Shown: positions 26,841-36,092, counted from the first letter of the stretch. The stretch is 64,000 nucleotides of DNA from JADCRZ01 sp031399065 (GCA_031399065.1 JANNOM010000048.1:62001-126000), one strand, 5' to 3'. Program-made: numbers and translations. Notes: generated by a model from the letters alone, not told the origin.

Positions 26841-27770
26841 TTATAGACTATTGGTTTGCCGGGCGGTCAGTTGCCTGAATACCGATTCCAGGCTCTGGCT
26901 TTCGCTTTGCAAAGAAACAATATTCAGGTTATGTTGCAAAGCGAGTTCGAGCAGCTGTCTTCTTACCGATTCGGCATTCTCCGTACCTATCTTCCAGCCT
27001 GCCGCACCATTGGCTTCCAGATGGGTTACCGGGCTTATGGATGCAAAAATATCCGCCGTTACTTTTTCCTTAAATTCTACCAGCACTACCTGACTGCCGG
27101 CGTTTTTATGCCGGAGCTGTTCCAGTTGATCATCGGCCACTATTGTTCCCTGGTTGATGATTATAACCCGGTCGCACACCGCTTCTACTTCCTGCAGAAT
27201 GTGTGAGGAAAAAAGTACGGTCTTATCCTTTCCCAGTCCCCTGATCAGTTCCCGGATTTCTATAATCTGGTTAGGGTCGAGTCCCGTGGTAGGCTCGTCG
27301 AGTATCAGCACTTCCGGCTCGTGTATGAGTGAAGCGGCGATACCCACCCGCTGTTTGTACCCTTTGGATAACTGGCCGGTTTTTTTGCTGCTTTCGGGAC
27401 TGAGGCCCGTAATGCGGATCACTTCTTCCGTACGGCTTTTTATACGGCCAGCCGGAATACGGTGAACGCCGGCTATAAATGCCAGGTATTCGCGCACGTA
27501 CATATCATAATAAAGGGGGTTGGACTCCGGCAGGTAGCCGGTTTTGCGTTTAGCTTCCAGAGGGTTCTCTTTTACGTCGATACCCGCCACGGAAGCACTG
27601 CCTCCATCCTGCAGCAGGTAACCGGTAATGATCTTCATGGTAGTGGATTTGCCGGCTCCATTAGGGCCCAGAAAGCCGACTATCTCTCCTTTATTTACGC
27701 TAAAAGAGATATCATTTACTGCTTTCTGTTCTCCGTATTTTTTGATCAGGCTTTTTACCTCGATGGACAT
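26841..27770 (-). CDS. gldA: GldA-type ABC transporter ATP-binding protein
   Basis: This protein of about 309 residues has Walker A GPNGAGKSTT, signature LSKGYKQRVGIAAS, Walker B VLILDEPTTGLDP and a C-terminal extension typical of the GldA/CcmA-like export ATPases. The YLPESNPLYYDMYVREYLAFIAG block is characteristic of the Bacteroidota GldA group. In gliding species GldA works with GldF and GldG; neither is in this window, so a gliding role is not shown. The ATG at 27770 (MSIEVKSLIKKYG) is preferred over a TTG at 27803, which adds an unlikely tail. Confidence 0.88.
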   Translation of the reverse strand: MSIEVKSLIKKYGEQKAVNDISFSVNKGEIVGFLGPNGAGKSTTMKIITGYLLQDGGSASVAGIDVKENPLEAKRKTGYLPESNPLYYDMYVREYLAFIAGVHRIPAGRIKSRTEEVIRITGLSPESSKKTGQLSKGYKQRVGIAASLIHEPEVLILDEPTTGLDPNQIIEIRELIRGLGKDKTVLFSSHILQEVEAVCDRVIIINQGTIVADDQLEQLRHKNAGSQVVLVEFKEKVTADIFASISPVTHLEANGAAGWKIGTENAESVRRQLLELALQHNLNIVSLQSESQSLESVFRQLTARQTNSL

Positions 27771-27843
27771 ACCATGTATTTGTGGAGGCGTAAAAATAGG
27801 CAAAAAGCCGGTTACGGGCTATACAAAAACAGGCAGGCCGTTT

Positions 27844-28470
27844 TTACGAGCCTGCGTACTCTTTTTCTCCGTGCATAGAGGGCTTCAGATCATATATCTG
27901 CTTCAGGAGTCCATCTTTAAGGCCATATACCCAACCGTGAATATGCGGACGGCTGCCTTTGCTCCATGCGGTACGTATGGTATCTGTGCGGGCCAGGTTT
28001 TTTACCTGCTGCTTCACGCTAAGTTCCACCAGCCGGTTGCACTGGTTTTCCGCATCTTTAATCTCCAGGAGCTCTTCCTGGTGATCACTGATCACATTTT
28101 TTATATTTTTAAGCCAGGGGTCTATAATACCGAAGCTCTTGTCGGTAAGTGCGGCCTTTACACCGCCACAGCCATAATGGCCGCAAACGATCACGTGCTG
28201 CACGTGCAAATGAGCTACCGCGTATTCCAGTACGCTCAACAGGTTTACATCGTTATCCACCACCAGGTTGGCGATATTACGATGCACAAATATTTCCCCT
28301 GGTTGCGTGCCCGTTATTTCATTGGCCGGTACGCGGCTGTCGCTGCAGCCAATCCATAAAAATTGAGGATTTTGGTCCATTGCCAGCCGCTCAAAATACT
28401 CGGGGTCATCCATTTTCATCTCCGCGGCCCATGCTTTATTTTCCAGCAGCAGTCTTGCATATGATTCCAT
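27844..28470 (-). CDS. can: Beta-class carbonic anhydrase
   Basis: This 208-residue enzyme interconverts CO2 and bicarbonate in the cytosol. All zinc ligands and the active-site Asp are visible: C42 and D44 in IGCSDSR, H98 and C101 in CGHYGCGG. The GEIFVHRNIANLV block is also typical. It starts 29 bases after the SulP transporter gene on the same strand, so the two are probably co-transcribed and jointly handle bicarbonate. Confidence 0.97.
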   Translation of the reverse strand: MESYARLLLENKAWAAEMKMDDPEYFERLAMDQNPQFLWIGCSDSRVPANEITGTQPGEIFVHRNIANLVVDNDVNLLSVLEYAVAHLHVQHVIVCGHYGCGGVKAALTDKSFGIIDPWLKNIKNVISDHQEELLEIKDAENQCNRLVELSVKQQVKNLARTDTIRTAWSKGSRPHIHGWVYGLKDGLLKQIYDLKPSMHGEKEYAGS

Positions 28471-28499
28471 TCTGAATGATTTAAAATGAAAGAAATTGT

Positions 28500-30122
28500 T
28501 TAATGTCCGTTGGAAGTTTTTACCTGTTTGGAATGCTCGCGTATCAGGTTCATATCCCCTGTTTCCACGGCATCCATTATATCAGGACAAAAGCCCTGGT
28601 TCTTATATAAACTCCGTTTCATTTCCACCGTTATATTTTTAAGGTGGGCATGTAGCATAAAATCTTCTATCACTTCCACGATATCCTTATCTATAAAATC
28701 GGCTCTTGACACATCTATCAGCACATACCCGTTTTCAGGTACGCTTTCCAGCTTGCTTTTTACGATCGGCTTGTTAAGAAAGGATACATCTTTCCGCATG
28801 CGGAAAAGGAATTTGTTATCGTCGTTCACTACGAACACGGAGGTTTTAAAATTACTTCTTAAAATAAAGAACAGTCCCAGCGCAATACCCACCAGCACCC
28901 CTTTCAGCAGGTCGGTGGCCAGTATGGCTATGATGGTTACCACGAAAGGAACGAACTGATCCCATCCTCTTTTGTAAAAGGCGATAAACAATGCAGGCTT
29001 TGCCAGTTTGTATCCTGTAAAGATCAGGATAGCTGCCAGGGCCGACTTGGGTATCAGGTTAAGAATAGCCGGTATAAATGCCACGCAGGCGAGTAATAAG
29101 CTGCCGTGCATGATAGTAGACATTTTTGTTTTGGCACCCGAGTTTACATTGGCGGAGGAACGCACGATCACGCTGGTAACGGGCAGGCCTCCGATAAGAC
29201 CGGACACCATATTACCTATTCCCTGTGCTTTCAGTTCCCTGTTAGTGGGTGTTACCCGCTGGTAGGGATCGAGATCGTCTACCGCTTCGATACTTAGCAG
29301 GCTTTCCAGGCTGGCCACAATGGCCAGGGTGATACCGGTTATCCAAACACTCGGATTGGTAAGGGCACTCCAGCCCGGCGAGGTAAAGAACGTGAGAAAT
29401 TCCCGCGCATCCGACGCCTGCGGAAGCCTGACCAGGTGTTCGCCTACGAGAGATGCTCCGGAACTTTGAAAAGCGGTGTTAATGCCTACGCCTATCAATA
29501 CTACCAGCAGCGGGGCGGGTATCAGTTTTACAAATCCTTTGCTTTTGGAGGTAATTTTTTCCCACAAAAAGTAAAAAGCCAGGCAGGCTCCTCCAATGAT
29601 AAACGCAGTCCGGTTTACATTGGTGAAGGCATTGAAAAAATTAGAAAATATATTTCCCTTTACAGCGGCTACTCCTTCATCCGTTTCGAAAGAAGAATCA
29701 TCTCCGAGCAGGTGCGGAAACTGATTTAAAATAAGGATCAGTCCGATCGCCGCAAGCATTCCTTTAATTACGGCGTTTGGAACGTAATCGCCGATGATGC
29801 CGGCTTTCGCAAAGCCAAGTATCACCTGTATCGCTCCGCAGATCACCACCGATACCAGGAAGGATTCGTAAGACCCGAGATTGATGATGGCCAGCGACAC
29901 GATGGCCGTAAGCCCTGCCGCCGGGCCGCTTACGCTTAAGGGTGACTTACTCAGCGAGCCCACCAGTATACCACCTACTATACCTGCTATAATGCCGCTG
30001 AAAAGAGGGGCATTGGAAGCAAGTGCCACTCCCAGGCATAAAGGGAGGGCTACGAGAAAAACGACTACAGATGCCGGAAAATCGGCGGAAAGGTTTCTAA
30101 AAATACCGTGTTTCTTTTCCAT
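28500..30122 (-). CDS. SulP-family anion transporter with STAS domain
   Basis: This 540-residue protein has about 10-14 membrane helices (residues about 10-425), with the family block GSLSKSPLSVSGPAAGLTAI near residue 55-75 and a C-terminal STAS domain (about 440-530, with VLIDVSRADFIDKDIVEVIEDF-like core). The family carries sulfate, bicarbonate or other anions. Coupling with a carbonic anhydrase gene 29 bases downstream points to bicarbonate uptake, most likely sodium-driven; that is an inference from gene order. Sulfate transport cannot be ruled out. Confidence 0.93.
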   Translation of the reverse strand: MEKKHGIFRNLSADFPASVVVFLVALPLCLGVALASNAPLFSGIIAGIVGGILVGSLSKSPLSVSGPAAGLTAIVSLAIINLGSYESFLVSVVICGAIQVILGFAKAGIIGDYVPNAVIKGMLAAIGLILILNQFPHLLGDDSSFETDEGVAAVKGNIFSNFFNAFTNVNRTAFIIGGACLAFYFLWEKITSKSKGFVKLIPAPLLVVLIGVGINTAFQSSGASLVGEHLVRLPQASDAREFLTFFTSPGWSALTNPSVWITGITLAIVASLESLLSIEAVDDLDPYQRVTPTNRELKAQGIGNMVSGLIGGLPVTSVIVRSSANVNSGAKTKMSTIMHGSLLLACVAFIPAILNLIPKSALAAILIFTGYKLAKPALFIAFYKRGWDQFVPFVVTIIAILATDLLKGVLVGIALGLFFILRSNFKTSVFVVNDDNKFLFRMRKDVSFLNKPIVKSKLESVPENGYVLIDVSRADFIDKDIVEVIEDFMLHAHLKNITVEMKRSLYKNQGFCPDIMDAVETGDMNLIREHSKQVKTSNGH

Positions 30123-30261
30123 TATTTATATTGCTTACTTGGGTTTAAATATGTGGGCATATTGCTACCCTGATACTGGAACAAACACTGGGTTTGTACA
30201 AATGTTTCATTATGTAGTGGTGAACAGTTAATAAAATCCGGGGTACTGTAGTAATCAGGCA

Positions 30262-30636
30262 TCAGGCCCGGTCCGGGGGAGGACAGTCGAGCGAGGAGTG
30301 ATCGTCCCCGAAGCTATGCGCATGGATGTATTGGTGCTGAGGAGAAAAGGATGCAGTGTATGAACGCGTAAAAAGATCATGCTCATGCAGATATTCTTCG
30401 TTGATGCTGTTGGAAAGACTCCTTGAAGAGGATTTTTCTTCCTCCGGGTTGATGGGCCGCTTTGAGCCATCTTCGTCCTGCTGATCGCAGCAGGACGCTT
30501 TTTTCTCCACAACCGTTTTGCCCGCATAGAGATAGGCATTGCTGACCGTAAGAAAGGCAAGCAGGAATACCATAACCAGTACAGACAAAAGTTTGCCGGT
30601 AAAAACGGAGCTGGATATATTATCAGTTTTTTTCAT
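30262..30636 (-). CDS. Small membrane protein with His/Asp-rich tail, function unknown
   Basis: This protein of about 124 residues has one N-terminal hydrophobic helix (LLSVLVMVFLLAFLTVSNAYLY), a Cys pair (SCCDQQDEDG) and a C-terminal part rich in His, Asp and Ser (EEYLHEHD, HQYIHAHSFGDDHSSLD). The His cluster could bind metal; this is a guess from composition. The ATG at 30636 is chosen because a perfect -7 box at 30649-30656 overlaps the only upstream start, a TTG at 30651. It is divergent from acs. Confidence 0.65.
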   Translation of the reverse strand: MKKTDNISSSVFTGKLLSVLVMVFLLAFLTVSNAYLYAGKTVVEKKASCCDQQDEDGSKRPINPEEEKSSSRSLSNSINEEYLHEHDLFTRSYTASFSPQHQYIHAHSFGDDHSSLDCPPPDRA

Positions 30637-30648
30637 TTCTGCCTGTTG

Positions 30649-30680
30649 CAAATATAAACTTCATAGCCGGTAATGCACAA
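30649..30680 (-). promoter_or_regulatory. Promoter of the small His-rich membrane protein gene
   Basis: On the minus strand TTG (30678-30680), 21 bases, then a perfect TATATTTG (30649-30656), 12 bases before the ATG at 30636. The short predicted leader rules out the TTG start. Confidence 0.5.
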
Positions 30681-30748
30681 TCGGGCTACAGAAATTTAAC
30701 AATCAAACGAGTAATAGTATAATTTTAGGACCAAATCAACATTGTCGT

Positions 30749-32680
30749 ATGTCGTATCCCTACCAGATCAATAGTTTTGAACAGTACCAGGAAGCTTATA
30801 AAAAAAGCGTATCCGACCCGGAAACCTTCTGGGGAGAGATAGCATCCAGTTTTGTATGGAGAAAAAAATGGGATAAGGTGCTGGACTGGAATTTCAGCGA
30901 GCCAAAAGTTGAATGGTTTGCCGGCGGAAGGCTTAACATCACTGAAAACTGCCTCGACCGGCATCTCGATACGCTGGCCGATAAACCGGCCATCATCTGG
31001 GAACCCAACAACCCGGAAGAACGCACCCGGATAGTGACTTATGAGCGGTTACATAAGCGGGTCTGCCAGTTTGCCCAGGTATTAAAAAATAACGGGGTAA
31101 AAAAAGGCGACCGGGTTTGTATCTATATGGGTATGGTGCCTGAACTGGCTTATGCGGTACTGGGCTGCGCCCGGATAGGTGCCATTCATAGCGTTATCTT
31201 CGGAGGTTTCTCCGCACAAAGCATCTCCGACCGGCTGGAAGACGCCAAAGCGGAGTTTATCGTAACCTGCGATGGTGCCTACCGGGGCGGTAAAGACATT
31301 CCGCTTAAAAGCGTGATCGACGATGCGCTGATAGGCAATAAACAGGTAAAGAAAGTAATCGTATACACCCGCACCCGTATACCGGTAAGCATGATCAAGG
31401 GCCGGGATGTGTGGTGGGAAGATGAAATGCTGAAAGTGACCGACACCCTGCCGGTAAAGGGCTTTGGCGAAGTGGAAGTGATGGAGGCGGAAGACCCGCT
31501 GTTTATTCTCTACACTTCCGGAAGCACCGGCAAACCCAAAGGCGTGGTGCATACCAGTGGCGGATACATGGTGTGGACAAACTACACATTTGTAAATGCC
31601 TTTCAATACAAGCCCGGCCAGGTACATTTCTGCACGGCGGATATTGGCTGGATTACAGGACATAGTTATATCCTCTACGGTCCATTAAGCGCGGGCGCCA
31701 CTTCCCTGATGTTTGAAGGCATACCTACCTGGCCCGATGCCGGCAGGTTTTGGGATATTATAGAAAAATACCGGGTCAATATATTTTATACAGCACCCAC
31801 CGCTATCCGGAGCCTTATGAGTTTCGGACTGGAACCACTTAAGGGCAAAGACCTTTCCTCGCTGCAGGTACTGGGCACCGTGGGAGAACCCATCAACGAG
31901 GAAGCATGGCATTGGTACGATGAGCAGGTGGGTAAAAAGAACTGTCCTATCGTGGATACCTGGTGGCAAACGGAGACCGGCGGACTGATGATCACCAACC
32001 TGGCGGGTGTAACACCTGCCAAACCATCCTGGGCCACGCTTCCTATGCCGGGTGTACAGCCGATACTGGTAGACGAACAGGGCAAGGAAGTAACGGAAAA
32101 AGACGCCGACGGCTTTTACAAAGGCAACCTCTGCATTAAAGCGCCGTGGCCGGGCATTATACGAACTACCTATGGAGATCATGAACGCTGCCGCACCAAT
32201 TATTTCGCCACTTACGAGAACCTTTATTTTACCGGTGATGGCGCATTAAAAGACGATAACGGTTTTTTCCGCATTACCGGCCGGGTAGACGATGTGCTGA
32301 ATGTAAGCGGCCACCGCATCGGTACTGCTGAAGTGGAAAACGCCATTAACATGCACGCCAGCGTTGTGGAAAGTGCAGTAGTGGGTTACCCGCACGATAT
32401 CAAGGGGCAGGGCATTTATGCTTATGTGATTGTGAGTGGCTTACGCGGCGATGAAGCAGGTACGCGACTGGACATCGTTCAAACGGTTTCCCGCATCATC
32501 GGGCCTATCGCGAAGCCCGATAAGATACAGTTCGTGACCGGACTTCCCAAAACGCGGAGCGGTAAAATAATGAGAAGGATATTGAGAAAAATTGCGGAGG
32601 GTGAGACGGAAAATCTGGGAGACACTTCTACCTTACTGGACCCTGCGGTGGTGGATGAACTGAAGAACGGCAAACTATAA
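30749..32680 (+). CDS. acs: Acetyl-CoA synthetase
   Basis: This 643-residue enzyme activates acetate to acetyl-CoA through acetyl-AMP in the cytosol. The adenylate motif YTSGSTGKPKGVVHT, the block WWQTETGG, the hinge region GRVDDVLNVSGHRIGTAEVE and the C-terminal PKTRSGKIMRR with catalytic K606 are all present. K606 is the residue that acetylation switches off in related enzymes. The length equals that of typical Acs. It is a monocistronic gene, divergent from a small membrane-protein gene and convergent with the L,D-transpeptidase gene 9 bases away. Confidence 0.98.
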   Translation: MSYPYQINSFEQYQEAYKKSVSDPETFWGEIASSFVWRKKWDKVLDWNFSEPKVEWFAGGRLNITENCLDRHLDTLADKPAIIWEPNNPEERTRIVTYERLHKRVCQFAQVLKNNGVKKGDRVCIYMGMVPELAYAVLGCARIGAIHSVIFGGFSAQSISDRLEDAKAEFIVTCDGAYRGGKDIPLKSVIDDALIGNKQVKKVIVYTRTRIPVSMIKGRDVWWEDEMLKVTDTLPVKGFGEVEVMEAEDPLFILYTSGSTGKPKGVVHTSGGYMVWTNYTFVNAFQYKPGQVHFCTADIGWITGHSYILYGPLSAGATSLMFEGIPTWPDAGRFWDIIEKYRVNIFYTAPTAIRSLMSFGLEPLKGKDLSSLQVLGTVGEPINEEAWHWYDEQVGKKNCPIVDTWWQTETGGLMITNLAGVTPAKPSWATLPMPGVQPILVDEQGKEVTEKDADGFYKGNLCIKAPWPGIIRTTYGDHERCRTNYFATYENLYFTGDGALKDDNGFFRITGRVDDVLNVSGHRIGTAEVENAINMHASVVESAVVGYPHDIKGQGIYAYVIVSGLRGDEAGTRLDIVQTVSRIIGPIAKPDKIQFVTGLPKTRSGKIMRRILRKIAEGETENLGDTSTLLDPAVVDELKNGKL

Positions 32681-32689
32681 GAACGACGT

Positions 32690-33238
32690 TTATTTGCGGA
32701 TGGTTACTTTGGTGCCGATAGGTATAATGGTATACAATTCTTCTATTTCCTCATTTTTAACGGATACACATCCGTTAGTCCAGTTCTGGAAATAATCCAC
32801 CGCCATTTCATCGCGCTGCCAGGTGCCATGTATGGCGATGCCGCCGCCTATGGTCGCTTTAAAAGGGATCAGGCCTTTGGCTTTGCGCTCTTTAAATTTT
32901 TGCCAGTCGGCTGCGTTCGGATAATCGAGCAGCATGATTTTATCCCATTTTTCATGGGGCCGTTTAGAAATGATTTTATAATTGCCTTCAGGTGTTTTAC
33001 GGTCGCCTTCCATCATTTTATCGCCAAGGTTCTTATTGCCAAATACCGCGGGGTAGGTAGCGTACCATCCTTCGTCATCGTATACCTGCACTTCGTAGTC
33101 GGATTTATCTACAATGATATAAGGCGTGCCTACCAGCGCAGGCGAAAAACTTCTTCTAGAAATATGCTTTCCTTCTTTTTTAAAAGAGAAAAGACATAAA
33201 CATAAAGGAACCATGTAAGCAAAAACGGCATTTCGCAT
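32690..33238 (-). CDS. L,D-transpeptidase (YkuD family)
   Basis: This 182-residue protein has an N-terminal hydrophobic segment (VFAYMVPLCLCLFSF) that serves as signal or anchor, so the enzyme acts in the periplasm. The catalytic motif is H137 in IHGTW and C157 in TNGCVSVKN, the H..(S/T)xGC pattern of YkuD enzymes. These form 3-3 cross-links in peptidoglycan or attach proteins to it; which applies here is unknown. The KTPEGNYKI block is also typical. It is a single gene. Confidence 0.93.
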   Translation of the reverse strand: MRNAVFAYMVPLCLCLFSFKKEGKHISRRSFSPALVGTPYIIVDKSDYEVQVYDDEGWYATYPAVFGNKNLGDKMMEGDRKTPEGNYKIISKRPHEKWDKIMLLDYPNAADWQKFKERKAKGLIPFKATIGGGIAIHGTWQRDEMAVDYFQNWTNGCVSVKNEEIEELYTIIPIGTKVTIRK

Positions 33239-33321
33239 TAATTCTCTTTTTTAACCTGTGAATGGTAACGTAAACAATCCTTAGATATTATTTTCTGTTA
33301 ATAAGTTGTTTTTCCACATCC

Positions 33322-33329
33322 TATATTTG
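33322..33329 (+). promoter_or_regulatory. -7 promoter box TATATTTG for kbl
   Basis: A perfect TAnnTTTG lies 24 bases before the kbl ATG. It would place the start near 33334-33336 and rules out the longer frame beginning at 33306. No clear -33 element is seen. Confidence 0.5.
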
Positions 33330-33353
33330 CAGCAACCATCAAATACCATTGCC

Positions 33354-34541
33354 ATGAACGAGCATTTTACACAGCGCATCGCCGCCGAACTGGAGGAGGT
33401 CCGTTCGGCCGGACTGTTCAAAACTGAACGGGTAATCACCAGCGAACAGGGTGCGGAGATAGTAGTGAACGGGGAAACGGTGCTTAATTTTTGTGCGAAC
33501 AACTACCTCGGATTATCCTCCCATCCCCGGGTGATAGAAGCTGCCCACCGCGCCATCGACACCCATGGATATGGTATGAGCAGCGTGCGGTTCATCTGCG
33601 GCACGCAGGACATACATAAGGAACTGGAAAAAAAGATCGCCGACTTCCTGGGAACGGAAGACACTATTTTATACGCCGCGGCTTTCGACGCCAACGGCGG
33701 TGTATTTGAGCCGCTTTTCAACGAGCTGGATGCCATTATATCCGATGCGCTCAATCATGCTTCCATCATCGACGGTGTGCGGCTCTGCAAAGCCAGCCGC
33801 TTTCGGTATGAACATAATAATATGGAAGACCTGGAAAAGCAACTCCAGGAGAGCCGCGATTGCCGCAGCCGCATCATCGTAACGGACGGATCGTTCAGCA
33901 TGGACGGCACCATTGCGCAACTCGATAAAATATGCGATCTGGCAGAGAGTTATAACGCCATCGTAATGATCGACGAATGCCATTCTTCCGGCTTTTTGGG
34001 AAAAACGGGAAGGGGTACCCACGAATACAGGGGCGTTATGGGCAGGATCGATCTTATCACCGGCACCCTGGGCAAAGCGCTGGGTGGTGCGAGTGGCGGA
34101 TTTACCAGCGGTAAAAAAGAGATCATAGAATTGCTGCGTCAGCGGTCGAGGCCCTATCTTTTCTCCAACACCCTTGCCCCTTCCATTGTGGGGGCTTCCA
34201 TCGCCGTGCTGGATATGCTTACCGAAACCACCCACCTGCGGGATAAACTGGAAAACAATACCACCTACTTCCGCAGTGCGATGACGGAAGCCGGTTTCGA
34301 TATCAGGCCGGGCGATCATCCCATCGTTCCCATCATGCTATACGATGCGGTGATCGCGCAGCAACTTGCGGCGAAGCTACTTGATGAAGGTATTTATGTA
34401 ATAGGTTTCTTTTTCCCCGTGGTAGCTAAAGGGCAGGCCCGTATCCGGGTGCAGTTAAGTGCAGCGCATGAAAGGGAACATCTTGACAGGGCGATTGCGG
34501 CATTTACAAAAGTGGGGAAAGAATTGAGTGTGATACCATAG
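33354..34541 (+). CDS. kbl: Glycine C-acetyltransferase / 2-amino-3-ketobutyrate CoA ligase
   Basis: This enzyme of about 395 residues is a PLP-dependent alpha-oxoamine synthase. It joins glycine and acetyl-CoA, or runs in reverse in threonine breakdown. PLP-Lys is K241 in GTLGKALGG; other family blocks are FCANNYLGLSSHP, GYGMSSVRFICGTQ, DECHSSGFLGKTGRGT and RIRVQLSAAH. The MNEHFTQRI start is chosen because the promoter box at 33322 lies between it and the upstream frame start. Close relatives are 8-amino-7-oxononanoate synthase and serine palmitoyltransferase, but the GYGMSSVRFICG block favours kbl. No threonine dehydrogenase gene is nearby. Confidence 0.9.
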   Translation: MNEHFTQRIAAELEEVRSAGLFKTERVITSEQGAEIVVNGETVLNFCANNYLGLSSHPRVIEAAHRAIDTHGYGMSSVRFICGTQDIHKELEKKIADFLGTEDTILYAAAFDANGGVFEPLFNELDAIISDALNHASIIDGVRLCKASRFRYEHNNMEDLEKQLQESRDCRSRIIVTDGSFSMDGTIAQLDKICDLAESYNAIVMIDECHSSGFLGKTGRGTHEYRGVMGRIDLITGTLGKALGGASGGFTSGKKEIIELLRQRSRPYLFSNTLAPSIVGASIAVLDMLTETTHLRDKLENNTTYFRSAMTEAGFDIRPGDHPIVPIMLYDAVIAQQLAAKLLDEGIYVIGFFFPVVAKGQARIRVQLSAAHEREHLDRAIAAFTKVGKELSVIP

Positions 34542-34544
34542 CCG

Positions 34545-34925
34545 TTACTTAACGGCAATCATACTGATCTCCACGTTTACATTCTTCGGCAGCCCTTTAA
34601 CGGCCACCGTTTCACGGGCAGGGAAGTTGCCGGTAAAGTAACGGCCGTACACTTCGTTCACCTCGGAGAACAGCGACATATCGCTTAAAAATATCGTCGT
34701 TTTTACGGCGTGGCTGAAATCCATACCTGCTTCCGCCAGCACTGCTTTTATGTTCTGCATGCTCTGGTGGGTTTCGGCGGATATATCTTTTGCATCTATA
34801 CTACCCGTTGCCGGGTTGATGGCTATCTGGCCCGAAATATATAAGGTATTACCAGCCAGAACGGCCTGGTTGTAGGGACCGATCGGGGAGGGCGCATTGT
34901 TAGTATTGATGATCTGTTTTTCCAT
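34545..34925 (-). CDS. ridA: RidA-family reactive intermediate deaminase
   Basis: This 126-residue protein is full length. RidA proteins hydrolyse reactive enamine/imine intermediates made by PLP enzymes, releasing ammonia in the cytosol. Family blocks are visible: APSPIGPYNQAV, LYISGQIAINPATG, and FPARETVAVKGLP with the catalytic Arg at R104. It is convergent with kbl, a PLP enzyme, with 3 bases between. The promoter box is 4 bases before the ATG, so the message is likely leaderless. Confidence 0.95.
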   Translation of the reverse strand: MEKQIINTNNAPSPIGPYNQAVLAGNTLYISGQIAINPATGSIDAKDISAETHQSMQNIKAVLAEAGMDFSHAVKTTIFLSDMSLFSEVNEVYGRYFTGNFPARETVAVKGLPKNVNVEISMIAVK

Positions 34926-34929
34926 TTGT

Positions 34930-34961
34930 CAAACCTACATTAATTACTCAATTATATCAAA
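34930..34961 (-). promoter_or_regulatory. Promoter of ridA, box 4 bases before the ATG
   Basis: On the minus strand TTTG (34958-34961), 20 bases, then a perfect TAGGTTTG (34930-34937), then ACAA and ATG. Both elements match the Bacteroidota consensus in sequence and spacing. Transcription would start at about the A of the ATG. Confidence 0.65.
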
Positions 34962-35016
34962 AAGAGCTGTAGCGGCTTTAGCGGAAATAGTTTTTCTTTG
35001 GTGCTAAATACCTCTT

Positions 35017-35652
35017 ATGCGCATCAGCATACTTGCCAGCGAAGTTACCCGCAATGAAATTTTATCCAAAGCAACCACCCGGAATGTGGAAATAGCCTGG
35101 AAAACTGATTTACAGGCACTGGCATCCGATCCGGCAGATGCGTACCTGGACCTCCTGTTCCAATATTTACCGGAACGTATTGAAACATTAAAGCAACTGT
35201 TACCCGCCACCGTGGTTATCGGTTCCGTTTGTTATACTACCAGACAGACGGATCCTTCTTTTATCCGTATCAATGCCTGGCCGGGTTTTATCCGGCAAAA
35301 TGTTTGCGAGATTGCCATAGGAACGGAAGCGAACGCAGCAACGGCAAAAGACACGCTACAAGCCTTAGGATGGCAATACCACGTTGTTCCCGACCAGCCG
35401 GGCATGATTGCCCCCCGCATACTGGCCATGGTCATCAATGAATCCTATTTCGCGCTGGAAGAGCAGGTAAGTACAAGGGCAGAAATAGATATCGCTATGA
35501 AGCTGGGCACCAATTATCCTTTCGGTCCATTTGAATGGGCGGAAAAAATAGGCGTTCATAATATCCGGGAATTATTACATGTTATGAGCGCAACGGATGA
35601 AAGGTGTGTTCCGGCGGCGGCATTAAATAACCAGGAGGTCGGTAAGTACTAA
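35017..35652 (+). CDS. 3-hydroxyacyl-CoA dehydrogenase C-terminal-like protein
   Basis: This 211-residue protein has a C-terminal half (about 120-205) like the helical domain of 3-hydroxybutyryl-CoA dehydrogenase: PGMIAPRILAMVINESYFALEE, DIAMKLGTNYPFGPFEWAEKIG. The N-terminal half lacks the GxGxxG nucleotide motif of the full enzyme (it begins MRISILASEVTRNE), so NAD binding is doubtful. It may be a scaffold, a regulator or an enzyme of changed function. The stop overlaps the tadA stop by 3 bases on the other strand. Confidence 0.75.
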   Translation: MRISILASEVTRNEILSKATTRNVEIAWKTDLQALASDPADAYLDLLFQYLPERIETLKQLLPATVVIGSVCYTTRQTDPSFIRINAWPGFIRQNVCEIAIGTEANAATAKDTLQALGWQYHVVPDQPGMIAPRILAMVINESYFALEEQVSTRAEIDIAMKLGTNYPFGPFEWAEKIGVHNIRELLHVMSATDERCVPAAALNNQEVGKY

Positions 35653-36092
35653 CGGGTTCTTTTTTCTGCGAAAAAAGCTTTCATCAGGTGGGCGCATTCT
35701 TCTTTCAGCACACCGCTATGCAATAGCGTTTTAGGGTGAAAGGGATTGTTAGGAGCAGTAAGCCGTTTGTAGCCGTTCTTCTCATCGTCGGCCCCGTATA
35801 CTACGGCACCTATCTTACTCCAGTACAAAGCACCTGCGCACATCAGGCAGGGTTCTACGGTAACGTACAGGGTAGCGTCCGGCAGATATTTGCTTCCCAG
35901 GTAATTAAAAGCGGAAGTGAGTGCTATTATTTCGGCATGGGCGGTGGGGTCGTTGAGTTTTTCCACCTGGTTGTACCCTTTTGCTATTACCTGGTTATTG
36001 ATCACCACCAGGGCACCTACGGGTACTTCACCCTCTTCGCTGGCTCTTTGCGCTTCTTTAAGCGCGCGCTGCATATAAAGGTCGTGATTCAT
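35649..36092 (-). CDS. tadA: tRNA-specific adenosine deaminase
   Basis: This 147-residue protein is a zinc deaminase: H52 and E54 in HAEIIAL, C82 and C85 in PCLMCAGAL. By family it converts adenosine-34 to inosine in the tRNA-Arg anticodon in the cytosol. The length and the PTAHAEIIAL and VEPCLMC blocks favour TadA over guanine or cytosine deaminases; the related guanine deaminases are the main alternative. It is transcribed alone. Confidence 0.9.
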   Translation of the reverse strand: MNHDLYMQRALKEAQRASEEGEVPVGALVVINNQVIAKGYNQVEKLNDPTAHAEIIALTSAFNYLGSKYLPDATLYVTVEPCLMCAGALYWSKIGAVVYGADDEKNGYKRLTAPNNPFHPKTLLHSGVLKEECAHLMKAFFAEKRTR

